This document shows positions 47,057 through 55,731 of a stretch of DNA of 64,000 nucleotides, one piece after another. The notes below the pieces were generated by a model. The model saw nothing but the letters and a program-made list of their open reading frames with translations, was not told the DNA's origin and did not search any database. Source of the stretch: Pontibacillus litoralis JSM 072002 (GTDB lineage Bacteria > Bacillota > Bacilli > Bacillales > BH030062); assembly GCF_000775615.1 (NCBI RefSeq), contig NZ_AVPG01000004.1:62001-126000 (forward strand). The letters run 5' to 3'. Numbering within the stretch: position 1 is the first letter of the stretch; each line of letters begins with the position of its first letter. Both the position numbers and the translations under genes were made by a program.

Positions 47057-47085
47057 AAGCCCCCATCCAACTAAGGACGGGGCTT
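47057..47085 (-). terminator. terminator after the endolysin gene
   Basis: AAGCCCCGTCC with GGATGGGGGCTT (one bulged base), followed by a T-containing run on the - strand; just after the amidase stop. Confidence 0.65.
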
Positions 47086-47090
47086 ATTTA

Positions 47091-48161
47091 TTACTTAATT
47101 AAAGCGCCAGTCGAAGGATGTACATAAATATTACCCTTACCAAAATCGCTCGTTTGAATAGTAACAACATGTGCTTGTGGTTTGCCTAACACCTTGTATT
47201 TCAATCCACCAAATTTTCTAGGGTTAAGAAATGCTTTTTCGTTACCTTTGGTAGGAGCTACATTAGTCGGATAAAAGCGCCAACTAGATGCACCGGAAGG
47301 TAGATAAACATACTCAGCATTGCTACTGGATCCACCAGATGACATGCTACCTAAATCAGACTTATACACCCATGAGTAGATTTCTTTAAGCAGGACTTTA
47401 TTACCTTTCACTTGCTGTACCGTGTAGGTTTTGCCTTTGACATAGCTCGGTATATTTTGGCCAGTAACGTATTTAGATGCTGATTTACTTAAATAAACCT
47501 TGTCGCCTACTTTTATGTTGTCGCTTGGTTTAGATGGTTTATCAGCTACGGTTGTGCCATCCAAATCCTTAAATCTAACTCCATAATAACGACAAATAGC
47601 CTTAGCATGTACTCTAGCCATACCTTTTACATAGTGCTTTTGTTTACTACCGAAAATTAATTCAAAGTCCTTGTCACCAGACATAAAGCCATTTTCAACC
47701 AAAACAGCAGTCATATGCGTTTCACGGCATATGTGCAGATTTGTCCAGCTATTAGGTTTAGATGCATGTAAGCCGTTACCATGCGTAGAATAACCAGCCT
47801 TTTTAATCTCGTCAACAATAATATTAGCTAACTCTTTAGCATCATTTGCTGTATGCCAATAAAACACACAACGCCCGTTAACATCGGAGTTTACGTTGTA
47901 ATTAGCATGTAGAGAGTAAACTAGATCAACGCCTTTTGCATTATAGTAATTGGTTCGTGTGGTTAAACCTACGTCAGGGCTAAAAGGCTTTTGTTTCATC
48001 AACATCTTAAATCCGTTATGCTTTAGTAGTTTGTCTAACTCTACCCCAAGCTTAGAATTAAAATCATGCTCTGCATATTCTTTTCCGTTTTTATACACTC
48101 CCTTACTAGGCGGAAATGTATTAGATCCGTGTCCAATGTCTATTGCTACTACTTTTGTCAT
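47091..48161 (-). CDS. phage endolysin, N-acetylmuramoyl-L-alanine amidase
   Basis: 356 aa. Amidase_3 domain at about 1-195: DIGHGSNTFPPSKG (zinc His), the second His in SLHANYN, and the late VLVENGFMSGDKD with the catalytic Glu. An SH3-like linker (GDKVYLSKSASKYV) and a C-terminal wall-binding domain (YLPSGASSWRFYPTNVAP) follow. No signal peptide, so it needs a holin, which is encoded next. Ends the lysis cassette. Confidence 0.93.
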   Translation of the reverse strand: MTKVVAIDIGHGSNTFPPSKGVYKNGKEYAEHDFNSKLGVELDKLLKHNGFKMLMKQKPFSPDVGLTTRTNYYNAKGVDLVYSLHANYNVNSDVNGRCVFYWHTANDAKELANIIVDEIKKAGYSTHGNGLHASKPNSWTNLHICRETHMTAVLVENGFMSGDKDFELIFGSKQKHYVKGMARVHAKAICRYYGVRFKDLDGTTVADKPSKPSDNIKVGDKVYLSKSASKYVTGQNIPSYVKGKTYTVQQVKGNKVLLKEIYSWVYKSDLGSMSSGGSSSNAEYVYLPSGASSWRFYPTNVAPTKGNEKAFLNPRKFGGLKYKVLGKPQAHVVTIQTSDFGKGNIYVHPSTGALIK

Positions 48162-48443
48162 TTACGCCACATCCTTTTTAGGTTTTTTATATGTCTGGGC
48201 TTGCAAACTGTCTTTATGACCTTTTGTAGTTGGATCTACCACAGCGTTATATAAACTAATAACAACTAAACTCAACACGTAAGGATTACTTACAGCTTGC
48301 TTTAACACATCAAATAACGCTCCCCATGTAGTTAAATCTGCATAGGATAAGCCTGCATAAGCTAAAATTGGCGCTAATATAGATAGCACCAATTGAGCGT
48401 AAAATATAGGGTTGGTAAAACGTACTTTCCAGTTGATTTTCAT
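48162..48443 (-). CDS. phage holin (phi LC3 / Phage_holin_1 type)
   Basis: 93 aa from the ATG at 48443 (GGGAGGA upstream). NWKVRFTNPIFYAQLVLSIL, a second helix near residues 50-65 (NPYVLSLVVISLYNAVVD) and the PTTKGHKDS turn are typical of this holin class. It sits directly before the amidase. It would open the membrane at the time of lysis. Confidence 0.9.
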   Translation of the reverse strand: MKINWKVRFTNPIFYAQLVLSILAPILAYAGLSYADLTTWGALFDVLKQAVSNPYVLSLVVISLYNAVVDPTTKGHKDSLQAQTYKKPKKDVA

Positions 48444-48458
48444 AAAAAATCCTCCCAA

Positions 48459-48734
48459 TTATAATTTGGCAAAAAACAAAGCAATCACACCGCCAATAAC
48501 CCCTGTTATCGTGGCAGTAATAATTGCTTTTGTAATCATGCGTCTAATCCACTTTGTATCATCTTGTATGGATGTTAGTGTAGTTTGTAATGATGTGATT
48601 TTTTCATCTTGTTTAATGTCGTTGCTTTTCAATATCCCCACATCTTTTTCAAGATTAGATACTCTTTTTTCAATGTGATCCACGTCGTTTCTGGTTGTAG
48701 CTTTCCAAATGTCTATGTTATCTTGTCCATTCAT
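48459..48734 (-). CDS. XhlA-like lysis-associated protein
   Basis: 91 aa from the ATG at 48734 (AGGAGG upstream). A coiled-coil stretch (VDHIEKRVSNLEKDVG) is followed by one C-terminal membrane helix (IITATITGVIGGVIALFFA). This is the XhlA/haemolysin-type pattern found before holins in Bacillus phages; it takes part in lysis. Confidence 0.85.
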   Translation of the reverse strand: MNGQDNIDIWKATTRNDVDHIEKRVSNLEKDVGILKSNDIKQDEKITSLQTTLTSIQDDTKWIRRMITKAIITATITGVIGGVIALFFAKL

Positions 48735-48783
48735 AACCAATCCTCCTGGTTTTTAACATAAAAAATAACGCCTATTCAGCGTT

Positions 48784-49308
48784 TTAATAGGTATCCCATG
48801 TAACTGCTTGTACTTCTTCTACCGTCTCTAAGTTATCTACATATCTCTTCATCTCCCTATACTTTGTTAACTGATTATCTTTGTGTTTCTTTGCTTCTTC
48901 GTATACTTGTATAAATTCTTCTCTTGTGTGCTTTATGGTTCCGTTATTTTCGGTATCAACATAAACATGATCTATCGTACTATCCATCATTAATTCTTGG
49001 TACTGCATAAGCATATTCATTTGATCATAGCTGTTATATCTGTAATGATTGCCGTTTAGTGAAACAAAACCGTGCAATATACTTGATTCACATTCATATT
49101 TTAATTCTTCCTTTTTCATATCTTTTTGTTCCTCTAAATGCTTCTCATCATCACGAACAAGACCGCCATTCACCAAACGGTATATATACGGATTTATTAG
49201 CACCTCATGATCTTCATGTACATCAACCTTAATAGACTGTTCCCCAAGAGAAGATGAGGAAATGCCATGAAGCCTGCTTTCCTGGTCTAAAACGGTGTAC
49301 ATAATCAC
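48784..49308 (-). CDS. DUF4376-like tail accessory protein
   Basis: 174 aa from a GTG at 49308 with AAGGAGGTG upstream; ATG at 49302 is possible. The segment EELKYECESSILHGFVSLNG with HYRYNSYDQMNM resembles DUF4376, a domain of proteins encoded behind tail fibres in Gram-positive phages. A helical charged tail follows. Role unknown. Confidence 0.68.
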   Translation of the reverse strand: MIMYTVLDQESRLHGISSSSLGEQSIKVDVHEDHEVLINPYIYRLVNGGLVRDDEKHLEEQKDMKKEELKYECESSILHGFVSLNGNHYRYNSYDQMNMLMQYQELMMDSTIDHVYVDTENNGTIKHTREEFIQVYEEAKKHKDNQLTKYREMKRYVDNLETVEEVQAVTWDTY

Positions 49309-49321
49309 GACATTCACCTCC

Positions 49322-52300
49322 TTAAAATTCATATACCGCTCTTAATTGAATACTATTAGAGTTATTTCCACCGTTGTCGTTCATCGCATTACCTGTTAAC
49401 TTATTATAGCTAGCGTTTATGATTTTACCTGTAACATTAACATTAGAACCAGAGAAAGATGAAGTAAATATATCATGAATACTATCCATCCCTCGCTGAA
49501 TTGCCATTTTTGGTATAATTGTATGCTGAACTGCTACATTCCTTCCTGTTCTAGCCCATTCTAGTATCCACCCGTTTTCGCAATCATGTATATTTTTATC
49601 TGGTTTTATATTTGCTACATCTGTCAAATAAACAGAACCAGACCATAATATTTGTTTTTTGCTTCTTATAGGATAGTCACCTTTAAGAGTATCCCAAATA
49701 GAATCTTCATGCGAGTACGCAGAAGGATATCTACCCTCTACTAGTTGAACCCCATCACATTGTACCCAACGATCTGTATCCGCCCACACAACAACCATTA
49801 GTGTATCATCAGTAGCAAAATTACTAGGAGTTTTAAACGTCATAGAATGTCTAACGACAGAGTAATCATTTGGTACTTTGCTAAACTTTCCTACCTTTAT
49901 TCTCGTCATTTTAGCTCCGAAAGCATTAGCATGCCAAACTGTAAAAGAAGGTATTCCACCAGACATAACCTTCCATTGACGTTTAAAAAAACCTGAAAGG
50001 GTATAAGTTGTACTAGGTGATATTCCAGTAACGAGCTGCTGAACAAAATTGCCACTCTTAACGACAATAGACTGTGCTCCTAACATAGGATGAGCATCCG
50101 CCACGTCTGGTGCGAGCACTGCCGCTACTCTAGGATCTCCTCCACCTATTCTCCAACCCACTAAAGGTTGCCTAGAATTTGGAGCCATATCTAACCAGTT
50201 ATATGTTGCTGAAACACCTCCACCAGTTTTAACCATTTCGAACGAATGGTCTTTTATCTTATTTTGTTTAGGCGATATTATATATTTTGTAGATGTAAAT
50301 TCATCTTGTAAAAAGAAATCGCCATCTACAGCTGTAACATTACCGAATACACCATTGGATCCTTGGATATCGCCAGCGTATTTTGCATTTCCTTGTGTAT
50401 CAAAATACAATACGTTTTGCCATGGGGAAGCTTTACTGGATCTACGTTGTATAACGTATCCAAGCGTACTGTTCATTACAGTGCGTACCAAACCATCGCC
50501 TCTTGCTGTTACAAATCCATCAGCATTCGTAATACTTACACCGTTATATTTTGCCCCCTGCATTACTCCGTTGGATTCCATATATTCTTCTGCGTCATTA
50601 ATTGCGTCTAAATATGCAGCTTCTGAAACTGCATTAGCATGGCCTTTAGCATTGCTTTCAGCTTCATCAGCTTGCGTATTGGCATACTCTTTTGCTAAGC
50701 GTAATTTTTCTTCAGCATCTGCAATTGCTCGCTTTTCTTCTTCTGTTACCCTGCCATCCGCATAAGCCTTCGCTTGCGTTTTTGCAAGTTCTGCCTTCGC
50801 TTTCGCTACTGCATCGGCGTGGTCTTTAGCGTTATTTTCCGCTTGATTTGACACGTCGTTAGCGTGCTGTTTCGCTTGCTTAAGCTTAGCCTGTACATCA
50901 TCGATACGTGCTTTTTCTTCCGCCGTTACTATTCCGTCTGCGTATGCTTCGGCTTTAATGCGCTCAGCTTCCGCCTTTAGATTGGCGATATATTCGGCGT
51001 ATGCTCGTTCATCCTCGGGTGCTGGCGTCCAGTCGGTGGCGATGTTGCCTTTTTCGATTTTAATTGAATGAAAATGAATTTCATCGCCCATATTAAAATC
51101 GGAAATCCAAAAGTGCATATTATAGTTCGGTGCGTTTTCGTCAGTTATCTCATATACACATTCAAATTTAAACCAGTTTGTTGTTATTTTACTAATATTT
51201 CTAGATATCATTTTAGAACTATTCCCTAAAACTCTCACATTAAATTCTCTGTTCCCTTTGATATAACCAGAAAACATATATCTTTCTCCAAATGATGTTG
51301 CCTTAGGAGCTTTAGATTTAATAGGTAAAAAGAAAGCACCTTCATTCGTTTCACTATCATTATCTCTAGCAGCTTTAAATGTAGCTATATATCCCGATGG
51401 TACTGTTGCATCTTCTGTAATGGTTTTTGTTGTGGAGATTTTATAAGGAGACAACGGATAATTAACACTGTCTAAGATGTAGTTTCTCACACCCGGTCGG
51501 ACATTATCATACAAAGGACTCCAATTATAATCAGATGGATTGCTGCTCTCATTAGCTGTTGTCTTGTTATAAGCAAGCCCTAAGTATCGCTTACCCTCCG
51601 AATCATCCGACATGCCGTTGCCGTCTTTATCATCTGCGTACTTTACCCATGTATAAGTAGTTTGACCGTCTTTACCTGGTGCTCCAGGTACACCTTTGTC
51701 ACCTTTTACAAGCGACCATTTATAATCACTGTATCTACTGCTCTCGCTGGGAGACGTATTATTGTACGCTAATCCGATATACTCTTTACCGGTTGGGCTG
51801 TCAGACATACCAGACGTTGGAGTGTCGGCATATTTTACCCACGTATATAGCGTTTGACCGTCCTTGCCTCGCGGACCTTGTACACCTTGCGGACCTTTAT
51901 CGCCCTTATCCCCTTTAGCCCGTTGCCATTTGTAATCGTTAGGGTTGTTGCTATCAGCTTGCTTAAAATCGGTATACGTACCAATGTACTCTTTACCTGT
52001 CGGGTCTTGGCTAAATCCTCCGCCTGTGCTTGTATCCGCATAAGCTATATGCAAGTACGGGGTACGACCATCCGCACCAGGTTTACCCGGGATGCCGTCC
52101 TCGCCATCAGCACCTTTGATCAGTGACCATTTATAGTCGCTAGGATTGCTACTATCTTGAGACTTATCATCTACATATACACCCATGTATAGTTTACCGG
52201 CAGGAGATTGACTGAAACCGCCACCACTTGCGGTGTCCGCATAAGCAATATGAGTATATGACGGCTTACCATCGACACCTTTAGGCCCTTGTATACCTTG

Positions 52301-54196
52301 ATTACCTCGTGGACCTTGCAATCCCTGTAAGCCTTGGGGGCCTTGTTCGCCTTTTGTCTTTTGCCAAGTATAATCACCGGGATTGCTTGATTCTTGCTCG
52401 GTCAATTTATTTGTAGCAATACCGATATAACTCTTACCAATTGGAAAATTAGACATACCATTACCCTTTTCATCATCGGCATATCTTATCCATGTATATC
52501 GAGGCATTCCATCTTGGCCATCTTCTCCGCGAATGCCTTGTGGACCTTCTTTGCCTTGTTCACCTTTTGGGCCAAGCACCTTTGACCATTTATAGTCACT
52601 AGGATTATCACTCTCATTTGATGTTGACTTATTCTCAGCAATACCGATATAAGGCTTGTTTTCAGGATAGTTAGACATCCCCCCACCCTTCTCGTCATCG
52701 GCATACTTAATCCATGTGTATAAACTTTGACCATCTTTTCCAGGTGAACCTGGTATACCCTGAGGGCCACGTTCTCCATCAAATATATTTGTAACGGTGA
52801 TTCTGCCAATTGAAGCTACTTGCTCTAAAACAATTTCACAAGCAAATACTGCTTTTTCATCTATTTCCTCAGCTGTTGCTGTGATTGTTTTTCCGCTTTT
52901 GTTCCAATTAGAAACTGGTAGGCCATGCTTATCATATTTGCGCCAAACATAGCCGTACAGCTCACCTTCTTCATCAACTTCCTCTCCATTAAGAAATACC
53001 TGGGCAGTTAAATCTGTAGTACCTAGTCCATTTTTGAAAGTCTCCCCAGCGCTAGAAGCAATTGTAGTGATAAGCATTCTTGCAAGCCTTTTTCGTATTT
53101 CGTCGCGTAATGATTCCCATACAGATTGAACTTCTTCCTCGCTAAATTCAATATAATCACCGAGTTTTATTTTTTTGCACTTTCTTCTCTTAATGCTTCC
53201 AGACATCTCAAAAACACGTGCCTCCAAAAATAAAGGAGGGTGAAATTTAGTATCTTTAATTCTTAATGTGTCTCCGAAACGAGTTTTCTGATTTTGCATA
53301 TTTGGTACATTTTCCAAATCAGCAATGGTCGTTTCATATTCTACAACTTCATTCACTCTTTTTTCTAATTCATTTTCTGTTAGCACACGCAAACGATCCA
53401 ATGACATGTTTTGATCATCCGACTGAGGCTCATAAGTACCAATTATGTGTTGTAACTCACCCGTCACTGGATCAGGTCTGCCCCATCTTTGCAATGCTTC
53501 TTTGTCCTCAACAAAGATTTCTAATCGTGTTCCATCGTCTTTTTCAGGACCTAGTCCAACAAGTGCAGTATAGACATTATCCGTTAATTCACGTCTGCTT
53601 ATATGCAACAAATCCTTGCCGAACTCAACCTCTCTACCTCGCCACTGTCCTATTTGTTGCACTAGATCCACATATCGGCCAGTAATTTTATGGCCGTTTG
53701 TTTCAATGCGAAAATCCAACTCTAAATCAAATTCAGTTGCAATACGTTTTAATAACGAATAAGGGTTTGTATGTTTCTTGATATGAAACGTTCTAACTCC
53801 CGTACCTTCAACAATACCTACTTGCCATTCTGTACCATCTAGCGCTATTCCAGCCGCTGAATCTGGTGTTTGTTTTTTTAAAGTCTGAGGCTTTATTACT
53901 GCTGATTTCTTTAACACTTGATAGCTTCCGACGCAAAAAACGTTCATCTCTAAACTATCTTCATGAATTTTTCCACTTTCATGTATTAGCAACTCACGGA
54001 AACGTCCATCTTCGTCTTGTATGATAACTTTGTTCCTTTTACCAAGGTACTCGGAATATGATTTATCGGCAAACGTTGTAAAGTTAAAAGTCTCCAGTGT
54101 ATCTTTCAATGATCTTTTATAAACATCCTCAATTATCTCTTCATTAGGTATAATACCGACTATTTGATCTGTTTGCCCATCTATTGCATGTATCAT
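49322..54196 (-). CDS. tail-tip / receptor-binding protein with collagen-like and YAD repeats
   Basis: 1624 aa from the ATG at 54196 (GGAGGGAGG upstream). Residues about 1-370 are the prophage endopeptidase/minor structural domain. An Ig-like segment (to about 460) leads into six repeats (about 470-900), each a Gly-X-Y collagen run plus a globular unit with YADxxxGMS, GKxYxGxA and SNPSDYxW. Two carbohydrate-binding-like domains follow (about 915-1060 and 1280-1430), with alpha-helical A/K/E-rich repeats between (VTAEEKARI, VTEEEKRAI). Likely a trimeric host-binding fibre. Confidence 0.85.
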   Translation of the reverse strand: MIHAIDGQTDQIVGIIPNEEIIEDVYKRSLKDTLETFNFTTFADKSYSEYLGKRNKVIIQDEDGRFRELLIHESGKIHEDSLEMNVFCVGSYQVLKKSAVIKPQTLKKQTPDSAAGIALDGTEWQVGIVEGTGVRTFHIKKHTNPYSLLKRIATEFDLELDFRIETNGHKITGRYVDLVQQIGQWRGREVEFGKDLLHISRRELTDNVYTALVGLGPEKDDGTRLEIFVEDKEALQRWGRPDPVTGELQHIIGTYEPQSDDQNMSLDRLRVLTENELEKRVNEVVEYETTIADLENVPNMQNQKTRFGDTLRIKDTKFHPPLFLEARVFEMSGSIKRRKCKKIKLGDYIEFSEEEVQSVWESLRDEIRKRLARMLITTIASSAGETFKNGLGTTDLTAQVFLNGEEVDEEGELYGYVWRKYDKHGLPVSNWNKSGKTITATAEEIDEKAVFACEIVLEQVASIGRITVTNIFDGERGPQGIPGSPGKDGQSLYTWIKYADDEKGGGMSNYPENKPYIGIAENKSTSNESDNPSDYKWSKVLGPKGEQGKEGPQGIRGEDGQDGMPRYTWIRYADDEKGNGMSNFPIGKSYIGIATNKLTEQESSNPGDYTWQKTKGEQGPQGLQGLQGPRGNQGIQGPKGVDGKPSYTHIAYADTASGGGFSQSPAGKLYMGVYVDDKSQDSSNPSDYKWSLIKGADGEDGIPGKPGADGRTPYLHIAYADTSTGGGFSQDPTGKEYIGTYTDFKQADSNNPNDYKWQRAKGDKGDKGPQGVQGPRGKDGQTLYTWVKYADTPTSGMSDSPTGKEYIGLAYNNTSPSESSRYSDYKWSLVKGDKGVPGAPGKDGQTTYTWVKYADDKDGNGMSDDSEGKRYLGLAYNKTTANESSNPSDYNWSPLYDNVRPGVRNYILDSVNYPLSPYKISTTKTITEDATVPSGYIATFKAARDNDSETNEGAFFLPIKSKAPKATSFGERYMFSGYIKGNREFNVRVLGNSSKMISRNISKITTNWFKFECVYEITDENAPNYNMHFWISDFNMGDEIHFHSIKIEKGNIATDWTPAPEDERAYAEYIANLKAEAERIKAEAYADGIVTAEEKARIDDVQAKLKQAKQHANDVSNQAENNAKDHADAVAKAKAELAKTQAKAYADGRVTEEEKRAIADAEEKLRLAKEYANTQADEAESNAKGHANAVSEAAYLDAINDAEEYMESNGVMQGAKYNGVSITNADGFVTARGDGLVRTVMNSTLGYVIQRRSSKASPWQNVLYFDTQGNAKYAGDIQGSNGVFGNVTAVDGDFFLQDEFTSTKYIISPKQNKIKDHSFEMVKTGGGVSATYNWLDMAPNSRQPLVGWRIGGGDPRVAAVLAPDVADAHPMLGAQSIVVKSGNFVQQLVTGISPSTTYTLSGFFKRQWKVMSGGIPSFTVWHANAFGAKMTRIKVGKFSKVPNDYSVVRHSMTFKTPSNFATDDTLMVVVWADTDRWVQCDGVQLVEGRYPSAYSHEDSIWDTLKGDYPIRSKKQILWSGSVYLTDVANIKPDKNIHDCENGWILEWARTGRNVAVQHTIIPKMAIQRGMDSIHDIFTSSFSGSNVNVTGKIINASYNKLTGNAMNDNGGNNSNSIQLRAVYEF
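51490..52790 (-). repeat. six-fold coding repeats in the tail protein
   Basis: Six units of roughly 200-240 bases, each encoding a collagen-like run and a globular YAD unit. The copies are clearly diverged, so this is an old array, not recent duplication or an assembly artefact. Confidence 0.8.
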
Positions 54197-54207
54197 AGCC
54201 TCCCTCC

Positions 54208-55719
54208 TCATCTATATCGTTCTCTATATTTACATCTCCCCATAAAGCTATTAGCTGGGTGTAATATTAGCTGATTTTCACCTTTACTCAAATTAAAAAA
54301 GGATCCTCCAAAATCTTTGAGGTCCTTGCGGTCTTCACCGTTTATTAAGAGCTGTTTGTTAAAATGGTTAAACGTCACAGTGTCTCCTGGATAAACAATG
54401 TAAGGAGTTTGGTCAATTGTTTCCTGCGCTAATTCATACACATTAATATAGTTTATCCTAGTACGGAATGTACGATTTCTGTCCTTCCAGTTACCAATAT
54501 ATATTTGAATGTATTTAAGTGGATTCTGAAACTCACCTGTCTGGTCTGTATATGTTCTTGTTAGTGGGACGTAATGCTTGCCGTTTCTTATTTCCGCAAT
54601 ATAAAAAGTGAATTTTTTACCTACACGTTTAACTCGCAAATACATAAGAGCTACTCTTTTCAAGTTGTCGTATTGATAATTACCGGAACCTATTAGATAT
54701 CGTGTATACTTATCTTCATATTCACCAACACGAGCAAGTCCATTTCTGCGAGTGATGTTTCTGTTATTATCATTAATCCCCATTTTTCCTATCATGTTCA
54801 ACGCTTCATCAAACATGTAAAATTCCATTCGGTAGTTGTCTTCTTCTTTATTCGATATGATGTCAAAAGTAGACTCTATCTCAAAGTCTTGAGTAGGCGT
54901 AATCTCTTTTATCAGCGCAGGACCGTGCATTTTATCACCTGTCCCGAAATTTTCAACTAATATCCCTGTGCCATCATGTGCAAAGGATCCTGTAACCTTA
55001 CCAATCCAACCATCTATACGAGTAGGATTTTTCATCCATGCATCTAGTGTGCTACCGTTCTCTTGTAATATAGTTTTTCTACTATCAACAATCTCTACAT
55101 CATCTGTGGCTGGGGTGCCAATTAACATATATTCTTCATTCTGATTCTGCACCATAGCAAAAGTAGACGGTTTTAATACATCCAATTCAATGATTGGTGA
55201 CGATTCAGTTGTCCCCTCATAGTGCATCGTAAGTACATCGGATTCAAAATCAAATGTGTTTTCCTGCCCATATTTAAATGGGTCAGAGCAAGAAAAGACC
55301 AACATACAAATTAATTCATTCGATTGCTCTTCTGGAATGTTATTCTGTTCTAAAGTTGCGTAATAAAATACACTCTCATCGGTGAATGATAGCTGTTGCT
55401 TAGATCCTTGTAGCAAAGTATTTAAACAATCTATACGCTCCCTAAACCCCTCATTTGTGCTATCAGACAGTTTGTATTTAACCTCGATGCTTCGCATTTC
55501 TAAAGTTAAGTCATTCGACTCTAATGCACCATCCATATGAGGAACATCGATGTAGTTAATCCTTTGCTTTATATTCCCTCTCCCTGTCACGCTCAAAGTT
55601 GTGAAGCTTCCGTTTTCATCCGTTAATGTTTCGTCTAAGTTTATATTATTAAAAAAGGTTTGTATGGATAGAGAGGCACCCGATGTACCTCGTTCATTAA
55701 TATCTACAAAACCGTACAT
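54208..55719 (-). CDS. distal tail protein (Dit)
   Basis: 503 aa from the ATG at 55719. N-terminal YGFVDINERGTSGASLSIQT, the following RINYIDVPHMDGALESNDLT, and CSDPFKYG near 180 are those of siphovirus Dit (SPP1 family). The long C-terminal part looks like a galectin-like carbohydrate-binding domain (MEFYMFDEALNMIGKMG; KHYVPLTRTYTDQ). It links the tail tube to the receptor-binding protein. Start 9 bases upstream (GTG) is possible. Confidence 0.87.
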   Translation of the reverse strand: MYGFVDINERGTSGASLSIQTFFNNINLDETLTDENGSFTTLSVTGRGNIKQRINYIDVPHMDGALESNDLTLEMRSIEVKYKLSDSTNEGFRERIDCLNTLLQGSKQQLSFTDESVFYYATLEQNNIPEEQSNELICMLVFSCSDPFKYGQENTFDFESDVLTMHYEGTTESSPIIELDVLKPSTFAMVQNQNEEYMLIGTPATDDVEIVDSRKTILQENGSTLDAWMKNPTRIDGWIGKVTGSFAHDGTGILVENFGTGDKMHGPALIKEITPTQDFEIESTFDIISNKEEDNYRMEFYMFDEALNMIGKMGINDNNRNITRRNGLARVGEYEDKYTRYLIGSGNYQYDNLKRVALMYLRVKRVGKKFTFYIAEIRNGKHYVPLTRTYTDQTGEFQNPLKYIQIYIGNWKDRNRTFRTRINYINVYELAQETIDQTPYIVYPGDTVTFNHFNKQLLINGEDRKDLKDFGGSFFNLSKGENQLILHPANSFMGRCKYRERYR

Positions 55720-55731
55720 ATAAAGCACCTT

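Noticed and set aside
51490-52790. Repeats that might be taken for a CRISPR array or assembly artefact
   Set aside because: They are diverged, 200-240 bases long, in frame, and encode collagen-like and YAD units.
53266-53685. 139-codon + strand frame opposite the tail protein
   Set aside because: It mirrors a well-supported coding strand, has no ribosome site and an implausible composition.
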